Counted from the stretch's first letter, positions 28,815 through 38,273 are shown. The stretch is 64,000 nt of DNA from Paenarthrobacter nitroguajacolicus JCM 14115 (GCA_001313365.1 BBFS01000003.1:62001-126000); one strand, 5' to 3'. Translations and numbers: made by a program. The notes: a model not told the origin generated them from the letters alone.

Positions 28815-29768
28815 ATGACCACCATCAGCAAACACCCACCCACCGCACCGCCGAAGATGCCGCAGCGTTCAAGTCCGGGCCACCGCAAGGTCAAACTACG
28901 TGACACAAAGGTCGCGCTGCTGTTTATACTTCCGGCGATGATCGGCCTCGTTGCCTTTTCACTCGTCCCCACCATCCGCGGCATCTACCTCAGCTTCACG
29001 GAATACAGCATCCTGGGTGAGCCCACATGGGTCGGGGGGGTGGACAATTACACCGCGATCTTCAAGGATGAACTCTTTTGGAACGCCATGGGCGTCACCC
29101 TCCAGTACGTCGCCCTCAACATTGTGTTTCAGACCGTGATCGCCTTGGGCTTGGCCCTACTGATGCACCGGGTGGCCAAATCCACCTTCATCCGAGGGGG
29201 GGCGCTGTTGCTGCCGTTCCTGGTGGCCAACGTCATTGTCGCCCTCCTCTGGTTCTGGATGCTCGACTATCAAATCGGCATCGTCAACGAAATCATCAGC
29301 TGGATGGGTCTCCCCCCCGCGTCGCCTTCTTCGGCAGCGAACAATGGGCCATTCCCACCATCGCCTTCGTCAACGTCTGGCGGCACATGGGCTACACCGC
29401 GCTGCTCATCTTCGCCGGGCTCCAGGCCATCCCCCCACCATGTCTACGAGGTGGCCTCCCTGGATGGAGCCTCCCCCTCCAGGACCTTTTGGAGCATCAC
29501 CATGCCACTCTTGCGCCCGGTCTTGGCACTGGTCCTTGTGGTCACCGTGATCGGATCATTCCAGGTCTTCGACACCGTCGCGGTTACCACCGGCGGCGGT
29601 CCGGTCAATGCCACCCGCGTCATCCAGATGTACATCTACCAAAAAGCCTTCGGCGAATCGGACTTCGGCTATGCCTCCGCCCTGTCCGTCATTCTCTTCG
29701 TGATTCTCGCACTTGTGGCCTTCCTCCAGATGAAGTTCCTCAAGGGCAACGAATCAGATCTGGACTAA
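28815..29768 (+). CDS. CUT1 sugar ABC transporter permease (MalF-like), frameshifted
   Basis: A permease of about 310 residues. KVALLFILPAMIGLVAFSLV is the first helix. It continues VGVDNYTAIFKDELFWNAMG, TVIALGLALLMHR, ALLLPFLVANVIVALLWFWM and the EAA loop YEVASLDGASPSRTFWSITM, then VIQMYIYQKAFGESDFGYAS. It ends KFLKGNESDLD-stop. Breaks in the C runs near 29315 and 29430 move it between two frames; G runs near 29040 and 29205 add whole codons. It is the first gene of the alpha-galactoside operon, preceded by LacI-type operators. It forms a heterodimer with the next permease. Confidence 0.92.
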   Translation: MTTISKHPPTAPPKMPQRSSPGHRKVKLRDTKVALLFILPAMIGLVAFSLVPTIRGIYLSFTEYSILGEPTWVGGVDNYTAIFKDELFWNAMGVTLQYVALNIVFQTVIALGLALLMHRVAKSTFIRGGALLLPFLVANVIVALLWFWMLDYQIGIVNEIISWMGLPPASPSSAANNGPFPPSPSSTSGGTWATPRCSSSPGSRPSPHHVYEVASLDGASPSRTFWSITMPLLRPVLALVLVVTVIGSFQVFDTVAVTTGGGPVNATRVIQMYIYQKAFGESDFGYASALSVILFVILALVAFLQMKFLKGNESDLD

Positions 29769-29780
29769 GGAACCTCAGCC

Positions 29781-30687
29781 ATGACTACTCAAACATTTAA
29801 GGTCCGCAAGGCACTCAATTGGCGCCGTATCGGCGCTTGGATTGCCATCGTCGTCGCGCTTGTCATCACCATTTTCCCGTTCCTCTGGATGCTGCGCACC
29901 GCACTGTCCAGCAACCACTCCTTGGCGTCCAACTCCGGGAGCTCTTACCTGCAGACTTCTCCTGGGGGGGCGCTTCAAGCGTGTCTTTGGAATGCAAACC
30001 ACGGAGGAGGCCATCGCCGATGGAGGCTCCGGTGCAGCGATCGACTTCTGGCTGTACTTGCGCAACTCGATACTCTTCTCAACCGTGACAACCGCAGCGC
30101 AGGTCTTTTTCAGCGCTCTTGCCGCCTACGCCTTCGCCCGCCTGCGCTGGCCGGGACGCGAGAAGGTCTTCTCGGTGTTCCTGGCCACGATGATGATCCC
30201 CGGAATCTTCACAGCACTGCCCAACTTCCTCATGATCAAGAACCTCGGGCTGCTGAATACGTTCGCCGGCATGACACTGCCGTTCCTCTTCATGTCGGCC
30301 TTCGCCATCTTCTTCCTCCGCCAGTTCTTCCTCAGCATGTCCCGCGAAGTTGAAGAAGCGGCAATGCTCGACGGCGCCAAACACCTGCGCATCTTCTTCC
30401 AGATTGTGCTTCCCAACGCCGCCGCCCCCCCATCGCCACACTGGCGCTGCTGACCTTCATCGGTCAGTGGAACGAGTACTTCTGGCCCCTGCTGGTGGGC
30501 AACGATGAGAGCATCCGCGTCCTCACCGTGGGACTCAGCGTCTTCAAATCACAATCCCCCCCAAGGCGCCCCGGACTGGTCCGGCCTCATGGCGGCCACC
30601 ATCGTTGCGGCAGTGCCCATCCTCATCTTGTTCCTCGCCTTCGGCAAGAAGGTAGTCAACTCCATCGGATTCTCCGGCATCAAATAG
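29781..30687 (+). CDS. CUT1 sugar ABC transporter permease (MalG-like), frameshifted
   Basis: The second permease, about 300 residues. It reads RRIGAWIAIVVALVITIFPF, LWMLRTALSSNHSLA, LRNSILFSTVTTAAQVFFS, ALAAYAFARLRWPGREKVF, TMMIPGIFTALPNFLMIKN, the EAA loop EEAAMLDGAKHLRIFFQIVL and FIGQWNEYFWPLLVGNDESI. It ends KKVVNSIGFSGIK-stop. Breaks lie near 29965, 30430 and 30560. It starts 12 bases after the first permease. Confidence 0.92.
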
Positions 30688-30762
30688 CCCGCTGAGCCCA
30701 ACCGCTTAACCTCACTTCCCCCCCGCTCCGGGCATCCTCATGCCCTCTTCGAAAGGTCCATC

Positions 30763-32124
30763 ATGAAAAGAACTCTTGGTGCCGTCGCTGCCGCCGCAGC
30801 CATCGCCATCTCCCTCGCCGCGTGCAGCGGCGGGTCCTCCACCACCGCAGGTGAGGCCAAGGGCGACATCAACTACTGGCTGTGGGATGCCAATCAGCTC
30901 CCCCGCTTACCAGCAATGCGCGTCGGACTTCACCAAAATCAACCCGGACATCAAAGTCAAAATCACCCAGCGCGGATACGGGGGGGACTACTGGACCACG
31001 CTGACTAACGGCTTTGTGGCCGGAAACGCCCCCGGACGTCTTCGCCAACCACCTGTCCAAGTACCCCCGAGTTCGCCGACAAGAAGCAACTCCTGGCCCT
31101 CGACGACGCCGTCAAGAAGGACGGCATTAAACTGGACGTCTACAATGAGGGTCTCGCTGACCTATGGGTGGGCCAGGACGGCAAACGCTACGGGCTACCC
31201 AAGGACTGGGACACCGTAGCCATGTTCTACAACAAAGCCATGACAGACGCAGCCGGGATCACCCCGGAACAAATGGCCAACCTCGATTGGAACCCCCAAG
31301 GACGGTGGCAGCTACGAAAAGGCCATCGCACACCTGACCCTGGACAAGAACGGCAAGCGCGGAGACGAAGCAGGGTTCGACAAGAACAACGTAGCCACTT
31401 ACGGGCTCGGCCTGGAGAGCTCAGGTACCGGCCAGGGCCAGACCCAGTGGAGCTTCCTCACCGGCACCACCGGGTGGACCCACACGGACAAGAACCCGTG
31501 GGGGCACCAAATTCAACTATGACGACCCCCCCGATTCCAGGAGACCATCAAGTGGTGGGCCGGCCTCGCAGACAAGGGCTACATGCCCAAGCTTGAAACC
31601 ACCGTTGGCGCCAGCGTTTCTGATGCCTTCGGCGCCGGCAAGGCAGCCGTCAACACCCAAGGTTCCTGGATGATCGGCCAGTACACCAGCTACAAGGGCA
31701 TTGAAACCGGAATCGCCCCCCACCCCCAAGGGACCTGACGGCAAGCGCGCCAGCATGTTCAACGGTCTGGCGGACTCCGTCTGGGCCGGCACCAAGAACC
31801 CGGCCGCATCCGTTAAGTGGGTGGAATACCTGGCCTCCAGCGCCTGCCAGGACGTTGTGGCCTCCAAAGCCGTCGTATTCCCCCGCCATCAAAACCTCCT
31901 CGGAGAAAGCTGCCGAAGCCTTCAAAGCCAAGGGCACCGATGTCAGCGCCTTCACCACGCAAGTGACGGACGGAACGACATTCCTCTTCCCCCCCATCAC
32001 CGAAAACGCGGCGAAGGTCGAAGGCCTCATGGGCCCCCCCGCCATGGACGCAGTGGTGTCCGGCAAGAAGGACGCGAACACCCTGAGCGAGACCAACGAA
32101 AAGGTAAACGCCCTCTTCAAGTAA
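30763..32124 (+). CDS. CUT1 extracellular solute-binding lipoprotein, frameshifted
   Basis: A sugar-binding lipoprotein of about 430 residues. The signal peptide MKRTLGAVAAAAAIAISLAA-C ends in a lipobox. It continues DINYWLWDANQLPAYQQC, INPDIKVKITQRGYGDYW, LPKDWDTVAMFYNKAMTDA, GLGLESSGTGQGQTQWSFL and AVNTQGSWMIGQYTSYKG. It ends TNEKVNALFK-stop. Many C-run breaks (about 30900, 31030, 31065, 31295, 31500, 31530, 31720 and 31880) move it across all three frames. A strong ribosome site (GAAAGG) precedes ATG 30763. It belongs with the two permeases upstream. The nearby alpha-galactosidase suggests melibiose, raffinose or another alpha-galactoside. The shared ATPase is not in the window. Confidence 0.9.
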
Positions 32125-32130
32125 GCATCC

Positions 32131-32174
32131 GACGAAGGAGGGGGCGGAACCTCTGAGCTCCGTCCCTCCTTCCT
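32131..32174 (+). terminator. Hairpin after the binding-protein gene
   Basis: GAAGGAGGG...CGGA pairs with TCCG...CCCTCCTTC around a short loop. No T run follows. It probably limits read-through to the alpha-galactosidase gene. Confidence 0.5.
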
Positions 32175-32203
32175 TGACGACCACGCGGGACATCATCGGC
32201 GCA

Positions 32204-32280
32204 TGAACAACATGGAGTTCAGCACCGAAGAGCTGACGGCGATTGACGAATTCGGCGTTGAATCCGACATCAACCTGTAG
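32204..32280 (+). pseudogene. Possible 3' remnant of an aldo/keto reductase gene
   Basis: The short reading frame MNNMEFSTEELTAIDEFG ends at TAG 32278-32280. FxxSxEELxAID is the usual tail of aldo/keto reductases. No upstream body of such a gene is present, since the transporter gene ends at 32124. This is a weak call resting on about 25 residues. The 150 bases that follow, up to the alpha-galactosidase, show no gene. Confidence 0.3.
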
Positions 32281-32444
32281 GCACGAAAGTAGCCTTCGAC
32301 GTCGGCGGGCGGTTCAACATGGCCGCGCCGACATTGCCGGTTAACTATGGCACAACGGATATCTTGCCCAACGTCGCACGGACGGAATTGTCCCAACTGC
32401 GTTCACATCACGCCCTAAGTTCACCCTCATGAAAGGACATCATC

Positions 32445-34653
32445 GTGGAACCCCCTCCACCTCCGATCCGCTGGCACCAGCTTGGTCATCAGCTTCGACA
32501 ACCAAGAAGCCGAGGTCATCCACTGGGGGGCGCAGATCTCGGCGGCATCCTGCCGGACCTCGCTATCCTCACAGCGGCTATCCCGCCGTCGTCACTCGAC
32601 GCCACCGTACGCACTGGCCTCCTGCCCCCCCAGGCATCAGCTGGCTGGCGTGGACGTCCCGCCCTCCGCGGCCACCGCATCGCCGACGGTGTCTCCGGCC
32701 TTGACTTCTCGCCCCGCCTCCGCGTCCTACGCGCTGACACCGACGGCACGGCCGCTTCGATCGTGCAGTCCGATCCCGACGCCGGCCTTACCGTATCCAC
32801 CGCCCTGGTACTGCACGACGGCGGCCTGCTGGAACTCCGGCACACCGTCACCAACGATGGCAGCACGCCTTACCAGCTCGACGAACTGGCGACCGTCCTG
32901 CCGGTGGCGCCGGACGCCGTCGAACTCCTTGACCTGACCGGGCGCTGGTGCCGGGAACGCCACCCGCAGCGCCGCCCCCCCATCCAGCAGGGCACCTGGG
33001 TCCGTACCGGCCGACACGGTCGAACCGGTCACGACTCCTCGCTGCTCTTCGCAGCCGGCACCGCCGGATTCGGCAACCGCCACGGAAAGGTCTGCGCCAC
33101 CCACCTGCCTGGAGCGGCAATCACGAACAGTTCGCGGACAGCATCGGCGACGGCCGAACCATGATTGGCGGTTCTGAGCTCTTGGGACCTGCCGAGATCG
33201 TCCTAGCGCCGGGCGCGAGCTACACCACTCCGGCGCTCTTTGCTGCGTACTCGGACCGAGCCTTGACGGCATCACTGACGCGTTCTATGGCTGGTTCCGT
33301 TCACGGCCCCATCACGTCTTGCCGGCCGCTACCACCGGTCTGCCGGCGGGTAAGCCCCGCCCGGTGGTACTAAATGTTTGGGAAGCGGTCTACTTCGACC
33401 ATGATCTGACCACCTTGATGGAGTTGGCCGAGTCCGCCGCGGAGCTTGGTGTTGAACGCTTTGTGCTCGACGACGGCTGGTTCCGCGGACGCCGTGACGA
33501 CCGCGCCGGCCTGGGCGACTGGTACGTCGACGAATCACTCTGGCCCGACGGCCTCACGCCGCTGATCAATGCCGTGACGTCCCGGGGCATGGAGTTCGGC
33601 CTCTGGGTGGAACCGGAAATGGTCAACCTCGATTCCGATATCGTCCGTGCGCACCCCCCCGAATGGATTGTTGGCCCTTCCGCCCAGAGCTACAAGGACG
33701 GCGGACGCCTGCCAATTGAATGGAGGCAACAGCACGTCATCGACCTCGTAAACCCGGCGGCGTGGCAGTACATCTACGATCGCATTGACGCCCTTCTGAG
33801 GGACAACAACATCAGCTACCTCAAGTGGGACCAGAACCGCGACCTGCTGGAACATGGTCATGCCGGACGCTCATCCGTCCACGAACAGACCCTCGCCGCA
33901 TATCGGCTGTTCGACGAACTCCGCAAGGCCCATCCCGGCGTCGAAATTGAGAGCTGCTCCTCAGGTGGCGCCCGCGTTGACCTCGGAATCCTGGAACGCA
34001 CAGACCGCATTTGGGGGGCTCGGATTGCAACGACGCTTGGAGCGTCAGATCATCCAGCGCTGGACCGGCATGCTGGTTCCACCGGAGTTGGTTGGCGCGC
34101 ACATTGGACCCACCACGTCACACACCACCGCGCGCACGCACAACCTGTCCTTCCGGGCCATCACTGCCCTGTTCGGGCACTTCGGCATGGAATGGGACGT
34201 CCGCTCCGTCACCGGGGGGGCGGAGCGTGAGGAACTCAAACGCTTCATCGGGCTCTACAAGGAACACCGCGGTCTTATCCACAGTGGACGAATGGTGCGC
34301 GCCGATGTACCGGACGAGTCGCTGATGCTGCACGGCGTAGTGGCCCCCCAGCGGCACCGCCGAGGGCACGACGGCGGGGGCTCTTCGCCTTGGTCAGCGC
34401 GCGCACGGCGGCCGCTGAACAGCCAGGCCGGATCTCCGTCCCGGGGTTGGAGCTGACCCGGAAGTACCGCGTGGAGGCCATCTTCCCGGCCTCTGGTGAC
34501 GCGGACTATTCGCATACGTTTACCCAGGTCCGGCCTCCGGCATGGCTAGCGGAAGGCGCGGTTGCAAACGGGCTGTTCCTGGCCGAGGTTGGGTTACCTA
34601 TGCCCGCCCTCAACCCGGAACACGCACTGCTGCTCGAAGTAACCGCACTGTAA
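32445..34653 (+). CDS. Alpha-galactosidase, glycoside hydrolase family 36, frameshifted
   Basis: A retaining alpha-galactosidase of about 720 residues that releases galactose from alpha-galactosides. The N-terminal beta-domain includes VISFDNQEAEVIHWGADLGG. The catalytic barrel has ERFVLDDGWFRGRRDD, GMEFGLWVEPEMVN, HPEWIV and the nucleophile Asp in SYLKWDQNRDL. It continues with IESCSSGGARVDLGIL and, in the next frame, the acid/base Asp in GSDCNDALERQ. The C-terminal beta-domain ends HALLLEVTAL-stop. C/G runs break it near 32455, 32525, 32975, 33110, 33260, 34010 and 34340. GTG 32445 is the working start. It is cytoplasmic (no signal peptide) and pairs with the upstream importer. Confidence 0.93.
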
Positions 34654-34671
34654 ACAGCGCACAGGGGCGGC

Positions 34672-34718
34672 CCCCCGCCGTTTCCACCGCTCTTGGCGGA
34701 GGTGGAATCGGCGGGGCA
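34672..34718. terminator. Hairpin after the alpha-galactosidase gene
   Basis: CCCGCCGTTTCCACC pairs with GGTGGAATCGGCGGG with one mismatch. The left arm has C6 where the right arm has G4, another run-length conflict within one hairpin. Confidence 0.5.
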
Positions 34719-34896
34719 GTCCCGTGAGTCAACTAGGTGGACAACCTCACTACACCCGAAAGCACGCGGCCGACTGTGGCCGCCGAACTCTCACCTCGGA
34801 ATCACCCTGCACATGTAGAGCGCTTCCAGATCCGCGTCATGTCGCTACGGCCACTCACACGCATGAGTAGATGAAGGCCCAAGGAGGGAAGAGCCA

Positions 34897-35088
34897 ATGG
34901 CCGCAAGCAGCCGCGATAAAGAAGACTTAGGTGTGGACAATGTCCACACCCCCCCCTTTGGCCGGACAAAGCATCGACAATGCAGGCTTCACGACGTCAT
35001 CCGCGAGCCAAAAACCAAGAACTTTGACGACGAACCTAGAAGTCATGTCGCGCTCAGTCCCCCCCCTCCCCCCCATGAAGAGGTGTAG
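34897..35088 (+). CDS. Doubtful small reading frame
   Basis: ATG 34897 follows AAGGAGGGAAGAGCCA, a strong ribosome site. The frame reads MAASSRDKEDLGVDNVHT and passes through the palindrome at 34930, which encodes VDNVHT. It is charged, without a signal peptide or membrane segment. The C runs near 34953 and 35060 make its end uncertain. No family is recognised. It may be the cut 5' part of a gene disrupted at the palindrome. Confidence 0.3.
   Translation: MAASSRDKEDLGVDNVHTPPFGRTKHRQCRLHDVIREPKTKNFDDEPRSHVALSPPPPPHEEV
34930..34950. repeat. 21-bp palindrome, left copy
   Basis: GGTGTGGACA, central A, TGTCCACACC. The core GTGTGGACA-N-TGTCCACAC recurs at 35431-35453 and the inner GGACA-N-TGTC core at 44760-44802. 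Confidence 0.7.
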
Positions 35089-35282
35089 GACAACCACGAC
35101 CTACCCGACGAACCAAGAGAGGCACACATAGCCCCCCCAGTACAGAGCCAGCGGAGGGCCGACCAGCCACGACCCTGAACCCGCTCCCCCCCACAACCAA
35201 ACAGGCGACCCGCGGCGCCAGGCACACCCCCCCGCGGCCAGTGTCAGAGGAACCTGACCACCCAAAATGTACACACGTTGAA

Positions 35283-35312
35283 GCAAAAACCCCCTCTAAC
35301 GAGGGGGGGTCT
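35283..35312 (-). terminator. tRNA-type terminator (minus strand)
   Basis: On the minus strand a hairpin of C-run-TC, GTTA, GA-G-run is followed by TTTTT. The arms carry C5 and G7 on the plus strand, so one arm is two bases too long for a perfect stem. It lies just past the tRNA fragment. Confidence 0.75.
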
Positions 35313-35314
35313 GC

Positions 35315-35337
35315 TGTGCCCGAGGTGGGACTCGAAC
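35315..35337 (-). other. 3' end of a tRNA gene (possible attachment site)
   Basis: Read on the minus strand, GTTCGAGTCCCACCTCGGGCA is a T-loop, the 3' T-stem strand and a 3' acceptor strand. The bases before it (GAATCCC) cannot form the partner T-stem strand and no D-arm or anticodon arm is present, so only the tRNA 3' end remains. The implied 5' acceptor GCCCGAG is common in tRNA-Leu. Such fragments mark integration sites of elements that insert into tRNA 3' ends. No integrase is in view. Confidence 0.6.
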
Positions 35338-35430
35338 GGGATTCCGGACATTGAAAACACTGGGAAGTGGCGGAAACATGCGGAATCCGGGCAAGTCCGG
35401 GGGGGGCTGTACGAGCCAGTTCGAAGCGGG

Positions 35431-35453
35431 AAGTGTGGACATTGTCCACACTT
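35431..35453. repeat. 23-bp palindrome, right copy
   Basis: AAGTGTGGACA, central T, then TGTCCACACTT. Arms are perfect. It shares 18 arm bases with the palindrome at 34930-34950, the two flanking the tRNA fragment. Confidence 0.7.
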
Positions 35454-35946
35454 GTATTTGCCTGAATCGAGGAGACATCGACGCGTTCCAGCAAGACCCA
35501 CCGCGGGCGCCACAAGCCGCAGAGCGGCCGCACGGCAAACCGAAACCGGAGCAGAGCTACCCAGACCTAGACAGTAAGCCTTCATCGCATTTCATCCTTT
35601 CGGTTTTCCATGCGCGAACCAATCCGAAGCTACATGTCTCACGGCGACAGAAACACGGCATTCTCGGTTCTCCATTAGCAGAAGGGGGAAGGTCGTGATT
35701 GCAGACCAGGCGGACAGCACACCTCCCCCCCCTTAACGTCGTCAGTGGAACTGCAGCGGCCAGACTGGGACAGCAACTGCGAAGGGTTTCGTCACGACGG
35801 TCGTAGCATGCCACAGCCCACGCCAACGGGCGAAACATCTTGATGAAGTCTTGAGCAAGTCCTGCGAGGCCATTGAGAAAATGCTGTAACGATGAATAAA
35901 TCACAAGCATGTAATACAGCATGTTGTGCCTCTCGGTAACATCTAC

Positions 35947-35960
35947 TACTACATGTAGTA
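35947..35960. promoter_or_regulatory. 14-bp palindrome upstream of the CBASS-like operon
   Basis: TACTACATGTAGTA is a perfect palindrome 126 bases before the first defence gene, in an AT-richer stretch. It is a plausible operator; no regulator gene is adjacent. Confidence 0.4.
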
Positions 35961-36085
35961 TCAAGATTGACCACACCGCGATGGGGCGGGAAGGGGCACT
36001 TTGCCCCCCCAGGGCGAAGCAATCGCTCGAGTGCCTCATCGCCGCTGAGGGTTCTAGGATCCTTTAGGCGAGGACGGTTCCATCA

Positions 36086-37160
36086 GTGCTCACAGTCGTA
36101 GCAACTCAAACGCTTGAATACTCCCTGAACGCAGCGAGGGTCCGAATACAAGTTTCAGCCGAAGAACTTGAAGAGGCACGTCAGCGCCGAAACGCTATCG
36201 CCGTCGCACTTGGCGCAGAGTTCGCTGGAAGCCGCATCTATGTCAACGGTAGCATCGCACATGGCGACGCCCTGACCCCCCCCTTAACCGATGTCGACCT
36301 TGGTGTTGTGGTGCCAGACCCGGATAATAAATACGGCCCCCCCGGGCTCAAAGGTCCGGACGACCTTAAGCAGAGGCTGCAAATGCCATCCGCTCCGGGC
36401 TGAAGGACAAGTACGGAGACCTGGCCGTCGAAGTCGAGGGCAGAAAACGATCCATCCTCATCAGGTTTCGGGACCCTGTCGCAAAAGGCTTGCCGGACTT
36501 CACAGCCGATGTGATTGTCGCGGTGGACAACCCGGACTCGCTGGGACTCTACATACCTCGACACGATACGTGGGATCGGTCTCACCCCCCCGAACTTCAC
36601 ACTGAGCTGATTCGCGATGCAAATGAATCGTCAGGAATTGCATACGCCCGAGTCGTTCGTCTGGTAAAGCATTGGAATCGAACCCACGACAAGCCTCTCT
36701 GCTCGTGGAACATTAAGGCCTTGGCGCTGACTTCTGTAGCCGAACCGACGACCATGATCGCCGGAATACGTGCATGGCTCGAGCACGCCGTCGATCAACT
36801 ATCCAAGGGAGAAACTCCAGATCCTGCCCGGGTGGCACTGCACCCCCCCATCCGGACCAACAAACCGCGGACCGAGGTTGTCCGTTCTTTGCGAAAGGCC
36901 CTCGAAAGCATTGATCTCGCAGTTTCTCTGGAACGGGACGGCTACCCTACGCTTGCCCTCGACGAGCTTGCCAAGCTCTTCAAGGATGAAGAAATGCTTC
37001 CCCCCGGCCAAACCAGAGGCTTGTTCTTGAGGAAGAAGCCCGCCGGGTTGCTGCCAACAAGGCCGAAGACAGCAAAGCATACGGTGCCCCGGCCCTGGTT
37101 ACGGGAACCGGAGCCGCCACCAACCGCAGTCGGATTAACGTTCGTTCATGGCGTCCCTAA
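36086..37160 (+). CDS. CD-NTase (CBASS oligonucleotide cyclase), frameshifted
   Basis: A nucleotidyltransferase of about 350 residues. The DNA-polymerase-beta-type active site reads YVNGSIAHGDALTPLTDVDL, with Gly-Ser followed by Asp-x-Asp, and a third acidic residue in FTADVIVAVD. This spacing is typical of CD-NTases, which make cyclic oligonucleotides when phage infect. The C-terminal helical part reads IAYARVVRLVKHWNRTHD, LCSWNIKALALTSVA and RSLRKALESIDLAVSL. The last stretch shifts frame near 37020 to LEEEARRVAANKAEDSKAYG and ends NVRSWRP-stop. Breaks also occur near 36345-36380. GTG 36086 is the start. It overlaps the E2-like gene, supporting a CBASS type II-short operon. The enzyme family is confident; the product is unknown. 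Confidence 0.8.
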
Positions 37161-37690
37161 GTAGCAACAGAACGCCGTCGCCCTCAGCCATCCCTGCAAC
37201 GCTCGACACGAGACTCAAGCCGGCAATCAACTCGCCGTTCCGACTTGGTACGGCAACTCTGCAGCGTGGAGAATTCCATTTCAGAAAGACGCAAAAAGGC
37301 GATTCGGGCGGGCTCTGACAGTTCAGCTCGAGCATGGCGTCTTGACCTACCTCCACGAAGGGTTAGACGTAAGAGGACGAGAATCACGGTACCGATGGTG
37401 GTCAAATTCGAGGCCCGGCCTCGATACGATACCTACGGACTAATGCCCGATGATTATCCTCGAGTGTACGCGGATCCGAAGGAACTCTCTCCGCATCGCA
37501 TGCCAGATGGAAGCCTTTGTCTTTTCTACCCGGGCGACCCCATCGATCGTCGGTGGACTGCCAAGCGAGGTCTCTTGTCACTTCTGGAGCTGGCTGTGGA
37601 CCACGTATCTTCGAAACCTACTGGCGACACACGGGCGGCCTAGCCGGTGGCCACTGGCTTGGCCCTGAAGCTGCCCACGGAATTCATTGA
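37148..37690 (+). CDS. CBASS-associated E2-like (ubiquitin-conjugating-fold) protein, frameshifted
   Basis: A small protein whose central part YPRVYADPKELSPHRMPDGS and LCLFYPGDPIDRRW matches bacterial E2-like proteins, with the catalytic Cys in the LC step. After an indel near 37600 it continues FETYWRHTGGLAGGHWLG and PEAAHG, the usual C-terminal E2-like tail. The stop is TGA 37688-37690. ATG 37148 overlaps the CD-NTase end by 13 bases, but the N-terminal frame is unclear, and TTG 37242 is an alternative start. In type II-short CBASS an E2-like protein without E1/JAB partners acts on the CD-NTase. No E1 or JAB domain is seen here. Alternative: an E2-fold protein of another system. Confidence 0.68.
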
Positions 37691-37699
37691 AAGGTCAGC

Positions 37700-38273
37700 A
37701 TGACAAGAGTTCCCTATTCTGTATTGCCCTCGCCCGTACAGACCTCATCGGGGGGGGCCATGGAATCAATAACGTGGGATGGAACCGCTACGCTGATAGC
37801 CGGTGTCCTGGCAGCAGGAATAGCCATTCTGGGATACAGCTTTCAACAGAAATTGGCACGACGCGAGCGGCTTGCCAGCATCTACAGCGAAGCTCTTCGG
37901 GCCGTCGAAGACTACCTCGAAGCGCCATACCTATTGCGTAGACGCGACGGTTCCCATAGCACCCGGACCGCTTTGACCAAGCACGTCAGTGAAATTCAGT
38001 CACGGATCGCATACTACTCAGCGCTGATCCAGATACATGGGCCGAAAAGGGTCAGCGCTGCCTACGGAAAGCTAGTAAAGGCCGCTCGCTCAGAGGCGGG
38101 GGCCTCAAATGTCAGCGGCATGGAAAGAAAAACCTACAAAACGGGATCGCGATGTTCCTCTCCTTAATCGATTCTCTAGGGAATGGAGCGATCTTGAACG
38201 TGGCAACTTTGTACGGTCGATTCGGGGGGCGACGCCGGTAGTTCGGGACGCGACACATGGCCTCCAGTTCTAA
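37700..38273 (+). CDS. Predicted single-helix membrane protein, candidate CBASS effector, frameshifted
   Basis: I do not recognise a named family. ATG 37700 has GAAAGG upstream, 10 bases after the E2-like stop. Near residues 26-47, ATLIAGVLAAGIAILGYSF is a single membrane helix, followed by QQKLARRERLASIYSEALRA, a basic amphipathic helix, and a soluble part (VSEIQSRIAYYSALIQIHG). If the G5 near 38100 is G4, the frame continues PQMSAAWKEKPTKRDR and NRFSREWSDLERGNFVRS and ends ATHGLQF-stop at 38273. Membrane proteins with a soluble sensor are common CBASS effectors. Position and topology suggest this role; there is no direct proof. Confidence 0.6.

Larger units (their letters stand above)
34654..36085. 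other. Gene-poor left boundary of the accessory island
   Basis: These 1.4 kb hold no confident protein gene. They contain a hairpin, a doubtful small reading frame with a strong ribosome site, two long palindromes (34930 and 35431), a terminator plus the 3' end of a tRNA on the minus strand, and a 14-bp palindrome just before the defence genes. Base use is more mixed and lower in GC near 35.9 kb. The reading frame on the minus strand at 35557-36039 resembles no protein I know. Confidence 0.6.

Noticed and set aside
35315..35390. Complete tRNA gene
   Set aside because: Only the T-loop and 3' strands exist. The bases upstream cannot form the T-stem, anticodon arm or D-arm.
35557..36039. Minus-strand frame of 160 codons before the CBASS-like genes
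   Set aside because: Its composition is arbitrary, and it spans the operator and C-run region without a domain or good start.
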